Positions 33,984 through 43,001 of a stretch of 64,000 nt of DNA are shown here, in pieces. This DNA is from Sphingomonadales bacterium UBA6157 (GTDB lineage Bacteria > Pseudomonadota > Alphaproteobacteria > Sphingomonadales > Sphingomonadaceae): contig DIUN01000015.1 of assembly GCA_002423025.1 (NCBI GenBank), forward strand, positions 1 to 64,000, in the 5' to 3' direction. The first letter of the stretch is position 1. Each line of letters starts with the position of its first letter. The position numbers and the translations under genes are program-made. A model generated the notes under the pieces. It was not told the origin of the DNA, searched no databases, and was given only the letters and a program-made list of their open reading frames with translations.

Positions 33984-36185
33984 GTGTTGCGCGTAATCCC
34001 CTGGCCTTTCTGGCACGTGCGCATCGGCTTGGCCGCTGCGTTGCTGGCCGCGCCGGGCCTCGCGACAGCGCAGCAACCCGCGACATCCGAAACGGCACCG
34101 GCCCCGCTCCCCGCACCGCCCGGCGAGGTCCCACCCGCATCCGCGGCAGCGCCCATCCCGGACCCGCTTGACGCCGCGGAAGACCGGGAACCGATGCCGC
34201 CGATCGACACCAGCGAGCCGCGGCTGGAGGATTTCGCCCCCCTGCCCGGTGACGCCGGCATGCCGGTCGAGCCGCTCCCTGACGAGCCACCAGAGGACGA
34301 AACCCCTCCCGTTGCCGGCGGCACACCGGCCACCGAACCCGGCGCCTCCATCGCCGCATCCGGCCTGCTGGCCTGGCCGAGCGTGGAGACCACCACCGAG
34401 CTGGGCGGCGAGCAGGTGGTCAGCGATGTGCGCTACGCCGTGACGCTCTCGGGGCTCGACGCGCTGAAGCTGGAGGAAGATTTCAAAAGCCTTTCAGCAC
34501 TTTGGGCCAATCGCAACAATTCAGCGAACCTCGCCCAGATCAACCGCCGCGTCATCGAGGACCGCCAGTTGATCGACCAGCTGCTGCGCTCGATAGGGCA
34601 TTACGGCGGCAACACCACGGCTGAAGTCATCCCGCCAGTACGCAGTGGCGACCCTGTGCAAGTGACGCTCGGCGTTGAACCAGGGCCGCGCTACACCTTC
34701 CAGACCGTGGACGTCTCCCCACCCGTCGGCTCCAAACTGGCCCCCGCCATGGCGCCACTGGCCCGCGGCCTGCTCGGCATCCGCGCCGGCGACGCCGTGG
34801 ACGCGGCCAGGGTCAACGCGCTGGAGGATGCGCTGCCCGGCAAGCTCGCCGACGCCGGCTACCCCTTCCCGCAGGTCAACAAGCCCGAGATCGTGGTGGA
34901 CCATGCCACCCGCACCGCCACGCTCGTGCAGACGGTCGACCCTGGCGCCCGCGGCGTGTTCGGCCGCAACCGCATCGAGGGACAGACACAAGGCTTTGAT
35001 GACAAGCACATGGCCGTCATCAGCCGCTTCAAGCCCGGCCAGACCTACAATGGCGCCGACCGCGAGGATCTGCGGCAAGCGTTGGTCCAAACCGGGCTGT
35101 TCGGCAGCGTCTCGACCAAGCCTGTGCTTGTCGGCGAGCCACGCGCCGATGGCACCATATTGGTGGACGTGGTGGCGACCGTTGAGGCGGCGCCAACGCG
35201 CAGTGTTGCGGCCACCGGCGGTTACTCCACCGGGCAGGGCTTTCGCGTCGAGGCGAGTTGGGCCCATCGCAACCTGCTGCCGCCTGAGGGCGGCTTGATC
35301 GTGCGCGGCGTCGCCTCGGAGCGCGAGCAACTGCTTGCGGCGGATTTGCGCCGGCGCAACTGGCGCCAGCGTGACCAGAACCTCAGCTTTGGCGCCTTGA
35401 TCTCCCGCGAGCAGCAACTTGCCTTCCGCGCCAACAGCGTACAGCTCACCGCCCGGCTCGACCGGGAATCAAACATCGTCTGGCAAAAGCCGATCACCTA
35501 CTCAGTGGGCGTCGCCGCCATTGCCACCCGCCAGCTCGATCGCTCGCTGCGGCTGGTCGATGAAGACCCCAACGCCACCTATTTCATTCTCGCCGTGCCC
35601 GGCAGCGTTACTTGGGACCAGTCCGATGACCTGCTCAATCCATCGCGCGGCTTCCGGCTCACGGCCCGCGTGGCACCCGAGTTCACGTTGCGCAGCGGTA
35701 CCTCCTTCAACTATGTGAAGGCCGAATTGGAGGGCAGCGTCTACCAGCCCTTCGCCGGCACGGTGCTGGCGGCGCGGCTGCATTTCGGCACGATTTACGG
35801 CGCCAATCGCGGCCGAATCGCGCCAAGCCGGCGATTTTATGCCGGCGGCGGCGGCTCGGTGCGCGGCTTCGATTTCCAGGGCGTCGGCCCCAAGGACATC
35901 ACCGGCGCTCCCACCGGCGGCAACAGCCTGACCGAGGCCAGCTTCGAGGCACGCTTCCGCTTCAAGGCGCTGGGCAGCGACATCGGCATCGTGCCGTTCA
36001 TCGATGCCGGCCAGGTTTCAGAAGGCACGACGCCGGGCTTCAAGAACCTGAAGGTCGGTGCCGGCATCGGTCTCCGCTACTATACCAGCTTCGGACCGGT
36101 GCGGATCGACGTGGCGACCCCGATCACCCGCGATCCAGGGGACCCCAAGGTCGCCTTTTACGTGTCCATCGGCCAGGCCTTCTGA
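33984..36185 (+). CDS. tamA: Outer membrane protein TamA (Omp85 family)
   Basis: This 733-residue Omp85-family protein starts at a GTG with an A-rich signal peptide (RIGLAAALLAAPGLATAQ). A long proline/alanine-rich segment (about residues 30-130), POTRA domains and the C-terminal beta-barrel follow. The barrel contains the VRGF motif at about residues 626-629, corresponding to the conserved loop 6 of the family. It ends in KVAFYVSIGQAF, with an aromatic final residue as usual. TamB follows 2 nt after the stop, so the two form the translocation and assembly module for outer membrane proteins. The start is uncertain: the frame is open 31 codons further back and a TTG directly follows the GTG. 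Confidence 0.9.
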   Translation: MLRVIPWPFWHVRIGLAAALLAAPGLATAQQPATSETAPAPLPAPPGEVPPASAAAPIPDPLDAAEDREPMPPIDTSEPRLEDFAPLPGDAGMPVEPLPDEPPEDETPPVAGGTPATEPGASIAASGLLAWPSVETTTELGGEQVVSDVRYAVTLSGLDALKLEEDFKSLSALWANRNNSANLAQINRRVIEDRQLIDQLLRSIGHYGGNTTAEVIPPVRSGDPVQVTLGVEPGPRYTFQTVDVSPPVGSKLAPAMAPLARGLLGIRAGDAVDAARVNALEDALPGKLADAGYPFPQVNKPEIVVDHATRTATLVQTVDPGARGVFGRNRIEGQTQGFDDKHMAVISRFKPGQTYNGADREDLRQALVQTGLFGSVSTKPVLVGEPRADGTILVDVVATVEAAPTRSVAATGGYSTGQGFRVEASWAHRNLLPPEGGLIVRGVASEREQLLAADLRRRNWRQRDQNLSFGALISREQQLAFRANSVQLTARLDRESNIVWQKPITYSVGVAAIATRQLDRSLRLVDEDPNATYFILAVPGSVTWDQSDDLLNPSRGFRLTARVAPEFTLRSGTSFNYVKAELEGSVYQPFAGTVLAARLHFGTIYGANRGRIAPSRRFYAGGGGSVRGFDFQGVGPKDITGAPTGGNSLTEASFEARFRFKALGSDIGIVPFIDAGQVSEGTTPGFKNLKVGAGIGLRYYTSFGPVRIDVATPITRDPGDPKVAFYVSIGQAF

Positions 36186-36187
36186 GC

Positions 36188-39100
36188 ATGGCCGACGACA
36201 GCACCCCGGCTCCCGAAGCCAAGCTGCCGGCAACCCTGCGCGGCGGCAAGGCTCTGCTCGCGGCGCGCATCCTCGGTCGCTTCGGCGTGGCGATCCTGGT
36301 GCTGGCGGCGCTGGTCTTTGCCGGGCTGCGCTGGCTCGATACGGACGATGGCCGCGCCTTCCTCATCAGGCAACTGCCTTCGATCAGCCCGGAATCCGGC
36401 CTGAAAATTCGGGCCGAGAGAATCGAAGGTTCGATCTATGGCAAGGCGATCATCCATGGGTTGACCTTGGCCGATCCGCAGGGCGTGTTCGCCCGCGTTC
36501 CAAAGCTGGCCATTGACTGGCGGCCGCTCGATTTGCTCGAAAATCGACTGACACTGCGCAGCCTCACCGCCGCCGAAGTGCAGTTGCTGCGCTTGCCCAA
36601 GCTGCGCCCGACCAAGCAGGACAGGCTGCTGCCCGATATCGACATCGACATCGGCACTCTGCGCATCGACAGGCTGGTGCTCGAAGCACCAGTCTCGGGC
36701 AAGCGCCGGGTGCTCGGGCTGGCTGGTAGCGCCGATATCCGCTCGGGCCGCGCGAAGATCGATCTCCTGGCGCAAACCCTGCCCGGCACGCAGGGCGCCG
36801 AGGCCATCGACGTCCTGCACCTGAAGCTCGATGCCGAGCCGGACCGGGACAAGTTTGATCTTGATGCCATGCTCTCCGGACCAGCCGATGGCGTCGTTGC
36901 CGGGGTGCTCGGGCTGAAGGCGCCGCTTGACGCTCGGCTTGTCGGCGATGGCAGCTGGAAGCGTTGGAAGGGCCAGTTGCAGGCCAAGCTCGGCGGCGCG
37001 CCGCTGGCCAATGTGGCGCTCACCGGCACGGACGGGCTGTTCGAGATTGCCGGCGACGCCCAGCCGGCGTTGCTGCTCAAGGGTGTCGCCGCGCAGGTGC
37101 TTGGGCCACGTCTCGCGATCACCGCAAGCGCCCGGCTGGCCAAGCGCCATGCCGATGTGACGCTGCGCGCCGCCAGCGCGGCGCTGGTCGTTTCGGCACG
37201 CGGCGGACTGGATTTCGCCGATGAAGCGATCGAGGCGCTCACAGTTTCGGCGGAACTTCGCGATCCTTCCAAGCTGAATGCCCGGCTGGCCGGACGTGAT
37301 GTGCGGCTCAACGCCAAGCTGGCGGGCAGCTTTGTCGATCCGCTGATCGATTATAAACTGACTGCTGCCAGCCTCACCTGGGGGCCGGCGATCTTCAGCG
37401 ACCTGCGAGCCGCCGGCATCGTACGCGGCGGTGAGCGGCCACTGGTGGTGCCGGTGCGCGCCACTGCCAGCCGCATCACCGGTGTGGGAGATGTGGCGGA
37501 GCCGCTGCTGACCAACGTCCAGATCGATGGGCCGCTCACCTTTGCTGCCGGGCAACTGAAATCCAGCGCGCTGGCGCTGCGCACCGACAGGTTGACCGGC
37601 AAAGCCATGCTGGCGATTCCGTTCAATGGCACCCCGTGGCGCATTGACGTAATCGGCGCGCTTCCGCGCTATGCCATCGATGGTCTTGGGCTCGTCGATG
37701 TGAATGCCGACCTTGTTGTGCGGCCCGCGGGCCGAGGCGCGCAGGTGACCGGCAGCACCCGCATCGACGTTACGCGGCTCGACAACGGCTTTTTCACAGC
37801 GCTCACCCGTGGCCTGCCGCGCATCACCGCCGATATCGTCGTGGCACCTGATCTGTCACTTGCCTTCACCAATGCCCGGCTGGCCTCGCCGGGCCTTGCG
37901 CTTGCCGCCAGCGGCAGCCGCAGTCCGCAAGGGCTGGTGCAACTTACTGGAAGTGGCAGCTCCAGCGACTATGGCCCCCTGACACTTCGGCTTGCCGGGC
38001 CAATCACCGCGCCGGTCGTGGACGCCGTGCTGCTACGGCCCGGCTTCGGCATCGGGTTGGCAACCCTCGCTGTCCATGTCGAGCCGGCGGCTGACGGATG
38101 GAGTTTCCAGGCCAACGGCGCCAGCGACTATGGCCCCGCAACGGGCAGAGGGCTCATCAACACGCGTGGCGAGGCCGTGCGAATCGATCTCGAAGCAGCA
38201 ACGCTGGCCGGCGTGACGGCACGAGGCTCCCTGTTGCAGGCGCCCAGCGGGCCCTTCACCGGGCGGTTCGCGCTGAGCGGATCCGGGCTGTCAGGCAGTG
38301 CCGTGCTGGCCGCGGCCGGCGATGTGCAGCGCGCCGACATCACCATGACAGCCAAGGACGCGACTCTGGCCACGGCTGTCCCCGTCACCATCGGTCAGGG
38401 CCGCCTGCGCCTTGCCGTGCTGCTGCCCGCTGCTGGCCCGAGCGCCACTGGCAGCATCGAGCTCACCGATATCGAGCGCGATGGAATCCATGTCGACCGT
38501 GCCGATGCTGTCCTCAGCTATGCGCAGGGCCGCGGCACGATGAAGGCCAGCGCCAGCGGCACCACAGACATTCCGTTCAGCATCAATGCCGACGCCGCGA
38601 TCACACCCGAACGAATTGAAGTACGCGGCGGCGGCAGGCTGGGGCGCAACACGGTATCGCTCAGTGGCCCGGCGGTGTTCACCTACGGCGCACAAGGCTG
38701 GTCACTGGCGCCCGTTTCACTGGTCACCGCTGATGGAAAGGCCGAGTTTTCCGGCCTTATCGGCCAGCGCAACCGGCTGCGAGCGCGGTTCGACAAGGTG
38801 TCGCTCAGCCTCATTTCCGCAGTTATGCCGCGGCTGGATTTCTCGGGACGCATCTCGGGCACGCTCGATCTTTCGCTGCCCACGGGCGGCGTCCCAACCG
38901 GCATTGCCAACCTTCGGGTAAACGGCCTTTCTCGCGCCGGCATCGCCTCGGCCTCGCTGCCGATCGATCTTGGCCTGAATGCACGACTGACAGCGGCGGG
39001 AGCCGTCGCGCGCGCCGTGATCGTGCAAGGTGGCAAGGTCGAGGGACGGCTGCAGGCCCAGCTTGGCCCGATCCCGGCGGGCAGCGCCAGCCTCACCGAG

Positions 39101-40402
39101 CGGCTGTTCGCCTCCCAAGTGAAGGCGCAGGTGCGCTTCAATGGCCCGGCACAGGCGATCTGGGGACTCTCCGGCATCGAAGCGCTGGATGTGCGCGGGC
39201 CGGTATCGCTGGTAGCCGATATCAATGGCGTGCTGGGGGACCCGCGAATAACCGGCACGCTGCGCAGCGCCGGGGCGCGGGTGGAGAGCACATTGCTTGG
39301 CGCTGTTATCGAAGATGTGGCCCTGGACAGCCGCTTTACCGGCTCGCGGCTGGAGCTGACCCGCTTTTCGGGCAAGGTTGGCTCTGGCGGCACAATTCGC
39401 GGCACTGGCGGCATCGATCTTTCCTACGAGCGCGCCTTCCCCATGGACATTCGACTGCTGGTGAAGAACGCCCAGTTGCTCAACCGCGATGATTTCAGCG
39501 GCACTGGCAGTGGCCGCATCCGGATCGCAACCGACGAATATGGCGGCGTTGTCTCGGGCAAGCTTGTGGTGGATCGTGCCACCTTCCGCATCGGCAAAGC
39601 CGCCGTGGCCGAAGTGCCGGTGCTGCTGGTGACCGAGCGCAACACTCGCACTCTGGGGCGGCCGAGCATCGTCTACCTGCCCCCGACTCGCTGGCTGCTT
39701 AACCTGGAGGTGACAGGCGAGCGGCGGCTGTTCGTGTCCGGCATGGGCATCGAATCGGAATGGTCGGCAGACCTGAAGGTGAAGGGCGGCGCCACGACGC
39801 CGGAATTGATCGGCCGGGTCACCCTGGTACGTGGCGATTATGACTTTGCCGGCAAGCGCTTTGCGCTCACCAAGGGAGATCTGCGCTTTGCCGGCGGCTA
39901 TCCGCCCGATCCGCTCATCGACATCACAGCCGAGAGCACTACCAGTGGTTTCACGGCTCAGCTTGCCATCAGCGGCACGGCCGGGCGGCCTAACATCCGC
40001 TTCAGCTCGGTGCCGGCGCTGCCGGAGGACGAAGTACTGAGCCGCGTACTGTTCGGCGCCTCTGTGACCAATCTCTCCGCGCCCGAAGCAGTGCAGCTAG
40101 CCGGCGCGCTGGCTTCGCTGCGCGGCGGCGGCGGCGGCTTCAACCCGATCAATTCGGTGCGCAAGGGGCTGGGCATCGACCGGCTGCGCATCCTGCCCTC
40201 AGATTCCGCCACCGGGCGCGGCACGGCGGTGGCAGCGGGCCAGTACATCGGTCGCAACGTCTATGTTGAGCTTGCCACCGATGCGCAGGGCTACACCGCA
40301 ACCAACATCGAAGTGTCGCTCACCCGCTCGCTTTCGATCCTCTCGGAGGTGGCGACACTGGGCGGCACCAGCGCCAACCTGCGCTGGAAAAAGGATTATT
40401 GA
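36188..40402 (+). CDS. tamB: Translocation and assembly module protein TamB
   Basis: A 1404-residue protein with an N-terminal membrane anchor (GRFGVAILVLAALVFAGL, about residues 30-47) and a very long, repetitive beta-strand-rich region that spans the periplasm. The C-terminal DUF490/TamB domain (about 1000-1404) contains NLEVTGERRLFVSGMGIESEW, GRVTLVRGDYDFAGKRFALTKGDLRF and LPEDEVLSRVLFG, which are characteristic. TamB is an AsmA-like protein implicated in outer-membrane protein insertion and in phospholipid transport to the outer membrane. It starts 2 nt after tamA and is certainly co-transcribed. Confidence 0.94.
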   Translation: MADDSTPAPEAKLPATLRGGKALLAARILGRFGVAILVLAALVFAGLRWLDTDDGRAFLIRQLPSISPESGLKIRAERIEGSIYGKAIIHGLTLADPQGVFARVPKLAIDWRPLDLLENRLTLRSLTAAEVQLLRLPKLRPTKQDRLLPDIDIDIGTLRIDRLVLEAPVSGKRRVLGLAGSADIRSGRAKIDLLAQTLPGTQGAEAIDVLHLKLDAEPDRDKFDLDAMLSGPADGVVAGVLGLKAPLDARLVGDGSWKRWKGQLQAKLGGAPLANVALTGTDGLFEIAGDAQPALLLKGVAAQVLGPRLAITASARLAKRHADVTLRAASAALVVSARGGLDFADEAIEALTVSAELRDPSKLNARLAGRDVRLNAKLAGSFVDPLIDYKLTAASLTWGPAIFSDLRAAGIVRGGERPLVVPVRATASRITGVGDVAEPLLTNVQIDGPLTFAAGQLKSSALALRTDRLTGKAMLAIPFNGTPWRIDVIGALPRYAIDGLGLVDVNADLVVRPAGRGAQVTGSTRIDVTRLDNGFFTALTRGLPRITADIVVAPDLSLAFTNARLASPGLALAASGSRSPQGLVQLTGSGSSSDYGPLTLRLAGPITAPVVDAVLLRPGFGIGLATLAVHVEPAADGWSFQANGASDYGPATGRGLINTRGEAVRIDLEAATLAGVTARGSLLQAPSGPFTGRFALSGSGLSGSAVLAAAGDVQRADITMTAKDATLATAVPVTIGQGRLRLAVLLPAAGPSATGSIELTDIERDGIHVDRADAVLSYAQGRGTMKASASGTTDIPFSINADAAITPERIEVRGGGRLGRNTVSLSGPAVFTYGAQGWSLAPVSLVTADGKAEFSGLIGQRNRLRARFDKVSLSLISAVMPRLDFSGRISGTLDLSLPTGGVPTGIANLRVNGLSRAGIASASLPIDLGLNARLTAAGAVARAVIVQGGKVEGRLQAQLGPIPAGSASLTERLFASQVKAQVRFNGPAQAIWGLSGIEALDVRGPVSLVADINGVLGDPRITGTLRSAGARVESTLLGAVIEDVALDSRFTGSRLELTRFSGKVGSGGTIRGTGGIDLSYERAFPMDIRLLVKNAQLLNRDDFSGTGSGRIRIATDEYGGVVSGKLVVDRATFRIGKAAVAEVPVLLVTERNTRTLGRPSIVYLPPTRWLLNLEVTGERRLFVSGMGIESEWSADLKVKGGATTPELIGRVTLVRGDYDFAGKRFALTKGDLRFAGGYPPDPLIDITAESTTSGFTAQLAISGTAGRPNIRFSSVPALPEDEVLSRVLFGASVTNLSAPEAVQLAGALASLRGGGGGFNPINSVRKGLGIDRLRILPSDSATGRGTAVAAGQYIGRNVYVELATDAQGYTATNIEVSLTRSLSILSEVATLGGTSANLRWKKDY

Positions 40403-40488
40403 CGCTGCTGGCTAAGGCAAACCGTGCCACCCGTCGCTGCCTCTGCACACCAAAGTACGATACGGAGCCCGTGGCTTGAATGCAGCGC

Positions 40489-40517
40489 TTGCGCCGCGGC
40501 CCGGGCTCCTCTATCTC
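40489..40517 (+). promoter_or_regulatory. Probable promoter of tRNA-His
   Basis: TTGCGC at 40489-40494 and TATCTC at 40512-40517 are 17 nt apart, and the pair ends 13 nt before the tRNA. Both hexamers are acceptable but not consensus. Confidence 0.4.
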
Positions 40518-40530
40518 ACGCGACCTGCGT

Positions 40531-40608
40531 GGCGACCGTAGCTCAATTGGTTAGAGCGCCGGTTTGTGGTACCGGAGGTTGCGGGTTCAATCCCCGTCGG
40601 TCGCCCCA
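40531..40608 (+). tRNA. tRNA-His (GTG anticodon)
   Basis: The sequence folds into a cloverleaf. The 7-bp acceptor stem pairs 40532-40538 with 40598-40604, and the anticodon stem CCGGT/ACCGG (40559-40563 with 40571-40575) has a 7-nt loop holding GTG at 40566-40568. A T-arm with GGTTCAATC follows. The extra G at 40531 opposite the discriminator C at 40605 is the identity element of tRNA-His. CCA is encoded at 40606-40608. Confidence 0.97.
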
Positions 40609-40635
40609 TTTTCCTCCTTGTTATTGGCTCGGCAC

Positions 40636-41187
40636 TTATTGTGGCCGAGCAAGAACGCCGCAGCCGATGCGAGCGCCGGCGTTGCCAGCAGGATCCGTGC
40701 GATAATCATCAGGCGCAGCGTGCAGAACGATAGCGGCATTGTCGGCATCGAGCAGCGGCGCATCACCGCCAACCAGCTTCAGTCCCGGTCGCACGGCGGA
40801 AATGCTGCCACGGCCGTCGGCTCCTACGGCAATATTCGGCAGATCGCCCTGATGCTCGCCGGCCGGGTTCATGCTGCCATGGGCCTTCATCGCCGGGTTG
40901 AAATGCCCACCGGCGCTGGCAAAGGCCGGCCCTTCGCAAATGCCGATGGCGTGCAGATGGATAGCATATTCACCAGCAGAAAGCCCGGCGACGCTGGCCT
41001 CAACGCGCGTGCCCTCGGCTTCCTGCGAGAGTGTGGCGCTGCCCAGCCGCGCGCCATTGGCAGCAAGAATGTCCGCATTCAGTATGTAGGCCGGCGGCCC
41101 GGCGCCGATCCGGCCCATCGAGGTCTGGTTGGCAGGGGTGCAGGCAACGAGGATCGCAGGCAGGATCAACAAAGGCAGGCAACGCAT
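40636..41187 (-). CDS. sodC: Cu/Zn superoxide dismutase-like lipoprotein
   Basis: This 183-residue exported protein has a lipoprotein signal (LPLLILPAILVAC), so it is anchored in the envelope. The SodC fold is recognised by EYAIHLHAIGICEG (copper ligands in HLH), GGHFNPAMKAHG with zinc-site histidines, and IVLHAAPDDYRTDPAGNAGARIGCGVL near the end with the last histidine, structural cysteine and arginine. It would convert superoxide to peroxide in the periplasm. The chosen start is preceded by AAGGA with 7-nt spacing; an ATG six codons earlier is possible. The DUF6456 gene lies just upstream. Confidence 0.9.
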   Translation of the reverse strand: MRCLPLLILPAILVACTPANQTSMGRIGAGPPAYILNADILAANGARLGSATLSQEAEGTRVEASVAGLSAGEYAIHLHAIGICEGPAFASAGGHFNPAMKAHGSMNPAGEHQGDLPNIAVGADGRGSISAVRPGLKLVGGDAPLLDADNAAIVLHAAPDDYRTDPAGNAGARIGCGVLARPQ

Positions 41188-41211
41188 GGGAACATCCTTG
41201 GGCATAGAGAA

Positions 41212-41715
41212 TCAATGCCCCCCGTAATGGGCCACCAGCCGGTCAAGCGCCAGCTTGAGCACCAGCTTTCCGGCCCGTGACGGCCAGCCCAGCGCCTTCT
41301 CTGCCGTCTCCAGGCCCTCACCAAGGCAGATGACGCGCCATAGCACGTCGGTGAGCCCCGGGCCGACCGCCAGCGCCGCCGCGTCGAAGCGTTGACGAGC
41401 GCTGATCTGGGCGGTGCTGGGATCGATCGACTGCGGGCCAGAGGAACTGGTGGGCGCCGGATCCCAGCGCATGGTGACGCGCGGCGCCTGCCCAGCCATC
41501 ATGAAGTCCCGCCGCAAGCGCTCGCTTGCAACGAATTGCTGCGGGCTGACCATTCCACGCTGGGCGAGCCAGGCCAACGGCGACTCGGCAAGGTTGACCG
41601 TCACCCGCTGTCTGTCCACCGCATCAGCGGGCGCAAGAATACGGGTGGCAAGTAACCTGTTGCGCGGTTCCGGCGCGATATCATTGGCTTGGCTAGAGTG
41701 CCGGCGTGCCCTCAT
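41212..41715 (-). CDS. DUF6456 domain-containing protein
   Basis: This 167-residue protein has the alphaproteobacterial DUF6456 pattern: VNLAESPLAWLAQRG, QQFVASERLRRDFMMAGQAPRVTMRWD, and a C-terminal block with RQRFDAAALAVGPGLTDVLWRVICLGEGLETAEKALGWPSRAGKLVLKLALDRLVAHYG. The C-terminal helices look like a DNA-binding, sigma-factor-like or helix-turn-helix fold. Its role is unproven. It is divergent from an XRE-type regulator gene with a 125-bp control region, and it precedes the sodC-like gene. Confidence 0.8.
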   Translation of the reverse strand: MRARRHSSQANDIAPEPRNRLLATRILAPADAVDRQRVTVNLAESPLAWLAQRGMVSPQQFVASERLRRDFMMAGQAPRVTMRWDPAPTSSSGPQSIDPSTAQISARQRFDAAALAVGPGLTDVLWRVICLGEGLETAEKALGWPSRAGKLVLKLALDRLVAHYGGH

Positions 41716-41779
41716 GGTTAATCCTTCCGCTTTGGTTGCAGAAGAGGCTTGCCATAAACCTTGGAGTGTAGGACAGATA

Positions 41780-41796
41780 TGAACCTGAATGGTTCA
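41780..41796. promoter_or_regulatory. Dyad operator candidate between DUF6456 and XRE genes
   Basis: TGAACC-N5-GGTTCA is a perfect 6-bp inverted repeat, 45 nt before the XRE gene. A second dyad, TATC-N7-GATA at 41804-41818, lies between it and the start codon in an AT-rich stretch. They are natural candidates for autoregulatory binding sites. Confidence 0.5.
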
Positions 41797-41840
41797 AAAA
41801 ATTTATCGTTTAATGATATTCAAGAAACGGGCTGCTGATC

Positions 41841-42401
41841 ATGCTGACAAGAATTCGCGAAGTCCGAAAGGGCAAGGGCCTGACACTGCTAGAGGTGGCG
41901 GAGCGCTGCGTGCCACCCACTACCGCGCAGACCATCGGCAGGCTTGAAACCGGCACCCGCACGGTTTCGGTCGGCTGGCTCAACCGCATTGCCGCCGCGC
42001 TGGACGTGGAGGCTGCGGAGCTGGTGACATTGCCAGACCGCACAGACGTACCGGTGGCAGCGCTGGTCGGGAGCGATGGCGGCACCGCGCCGCGCAAACC
42101 GACAGCTCTGCTGGCACCGGCCCCTACACCAGGCATGCTCGGCATCCGAATCGAGACGGCGCAGGGGGATTACCGTGCGGGCGATGAACTCTGGGCCGAG
42201 AAGCTCGGGCCAGAGGATTTTGGCCGTGCCATCAACCGTGATGTACTGGCGCCGCGGCCGGTCGGGCGCTTCGCCTTTGGGCGGCTTGTCGCCACGGAAG
42301 AAGGCCGCGTGCAGATCCTGCCGATGACACCGGGCGCGCGCCAGCTGGTGCTCGATGTGCCGTGGATCGCGGTGGTCCGGCAACTCTGCCGGGCAGTGTA
42401 A
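41841..42401 (+). CDS. XRE family transcriptional regulator with C-terminal effector-like domain
   Basis: This 186-residue protein begins with a Cro/CI-type helix-turn-helix: TRIREVRKGKGLTLLEVAER then TIGRLETGTRTVSVGWLNRIAAALDVEAAELVTLP (residues 3-65). A C-terminal half of about 110 residues has DYRAGDELWAEKL and ends in VLDVPWIAVVRQLCRAV, resembling an S24-like or LexA-like fold without an obvious Ser-Lys pair. It is divergent from the DUF6456 gene. It probably regulates itself and that neighbour, as is common for this arrangement. Confidence 0.85.
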   Translation: MLTRIREVRKGKGLTLLEVAERCVPPTTAQTIGRLETGTRTVSVGWLNRIAAALDVEAAELVTLPDRTDVPVAALVGSDGGTAPRKPTALLAPAPTPGMLGIRIETAQGDYRAGDELWAEKLGPEDFGRAINRDVLAPRPVGRFAFGRLVATEEGRVQILPMTPGARQLVLDVPWIAVVRQLCRAV

Positions 42402-42403
42402 GG

Positions 42404-42811
42404 CTAGCGCGCGAAGAGGTTCTCGGGGTTGCGCATGGCCTTGAACTCCAGCGCGTTGCCGGCCGGGTCGAACAGAAAAAAGGTGCCTTGCTCGCCAGGC
42501 TTGCCGGCGAAGCGAACGTGGGGCTCAAGCTCGAAGCGGGCGCCGCTGGCAGCGATGCGCGCGCCCAGCGCTTCCCAATCCGCCCAGTTGAGCACCATGC
42601 CAAAATGCGGCACCGGCACAGCATCGCCATCCACTTCATTGCGGATGACAGCGGCGCGCGGAGCCTTATGCACCACAAGCTGATGGCCCTGGAAATCGAA
42701 ATCGATCCAGGTTTCAGACGATCGGCCTTCAGGGCAGCCGAGCACGGTGCCGTAGAAGCGCCGCGCGGCAGCGAGATCATCGACAGGGATAGCGAGATGG
42801 AAAGGGTTCAT
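42404..42811 (-). CDS. VOC (glyoxalase/dioxygenase fold) family protein
   Basis: This 135-residue protein with the vicinal oxygen chelate fold has two beta-alpha-beta modules. Typical features are the metal-binding histidine in NPFHLAIPVDDLAAARRFYGTVLG, a second metal-side histidine in the WIDFDFQGHQLVVH strand, and a glutamate in FFLFDPAGNALEFKAMRN. Members include glyoxalases, fosfomycin-resistance enzymes and dioxygenases; the reaction here is unknown. The start is at MNPFHLAI; the 30-codon extension is rejected. It is convergent with the XRE gene, 2 nt apart. Confidence 0.88.
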   Translation of the reverse strand: MNPFHLAIPVDDLAAARRFYGTVLGCPEGRSSETWIDFDFQGHQLVVHKAPRAAVIRNEVDGDAVPVPHFGMVLNWADWEALGARIAASGARFELEPHVRFAGKPGEQGTFFLFDPAGNALEFKAMRNPENLFAR

Positions 42812-42879
42812 GGCCACGAACCATGGCAATCCTGCGCGCCGAGGCAAGCGTAAAATCAGCCAAACGAACTCCGGCAAGG

Positions 42880-42908
42880 CTTGAAAAGTGCTTTGCGGCA
42901 CCCAGATT
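42880..42908 (+). promoter_or_regulatory. Heat-shock (sigma-32) promoter candidate for hsp20
   Basis: CTTGAAA at 42880-42886 and CCCAGATT at 42901-42908 are separated by 14 nt and resemble the RpoH -35/-10 pair. Transcription would start near 42915, giving an 87-nt leader in front of the small heat-shock gene. Confidence 0.6.
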
Positions 42909-42914
42909 CAACCT

Positions 42915-43001
42915 GTCGCCATTGCCAATCGGGGTGGCGGCAACCCCGGCCCACCGGGCGGGGATCATCATGGCATTTCGCTTTGAAAAGGATCTGAACC
43001 C
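42915..43001 (+). promoter_or_regulatory. ROSE-like RNA thermometer in the hsp20 leader
   Basis: The leader holds a hairpin CGGGGT/ACCCCG, a GC-rich helix next to it, and a last hairpin that hides the ribosome binding site. In this one, TCGCT at 42978-42982 matches the ROSE pentamer UYGCU. With its G bulged, U-C-(G)-C-U pairs exactly with the Shine-Dalgarno AGGA at 42989-42992, closing a loop at 42983-42988. Outside it, GCAT at 42973-42976 can pair with ATGC of the start codon. ROSE elements repress small heat-shock genes at low temperature in rhizobia and other proteobacteria. Confidence 0.65.
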
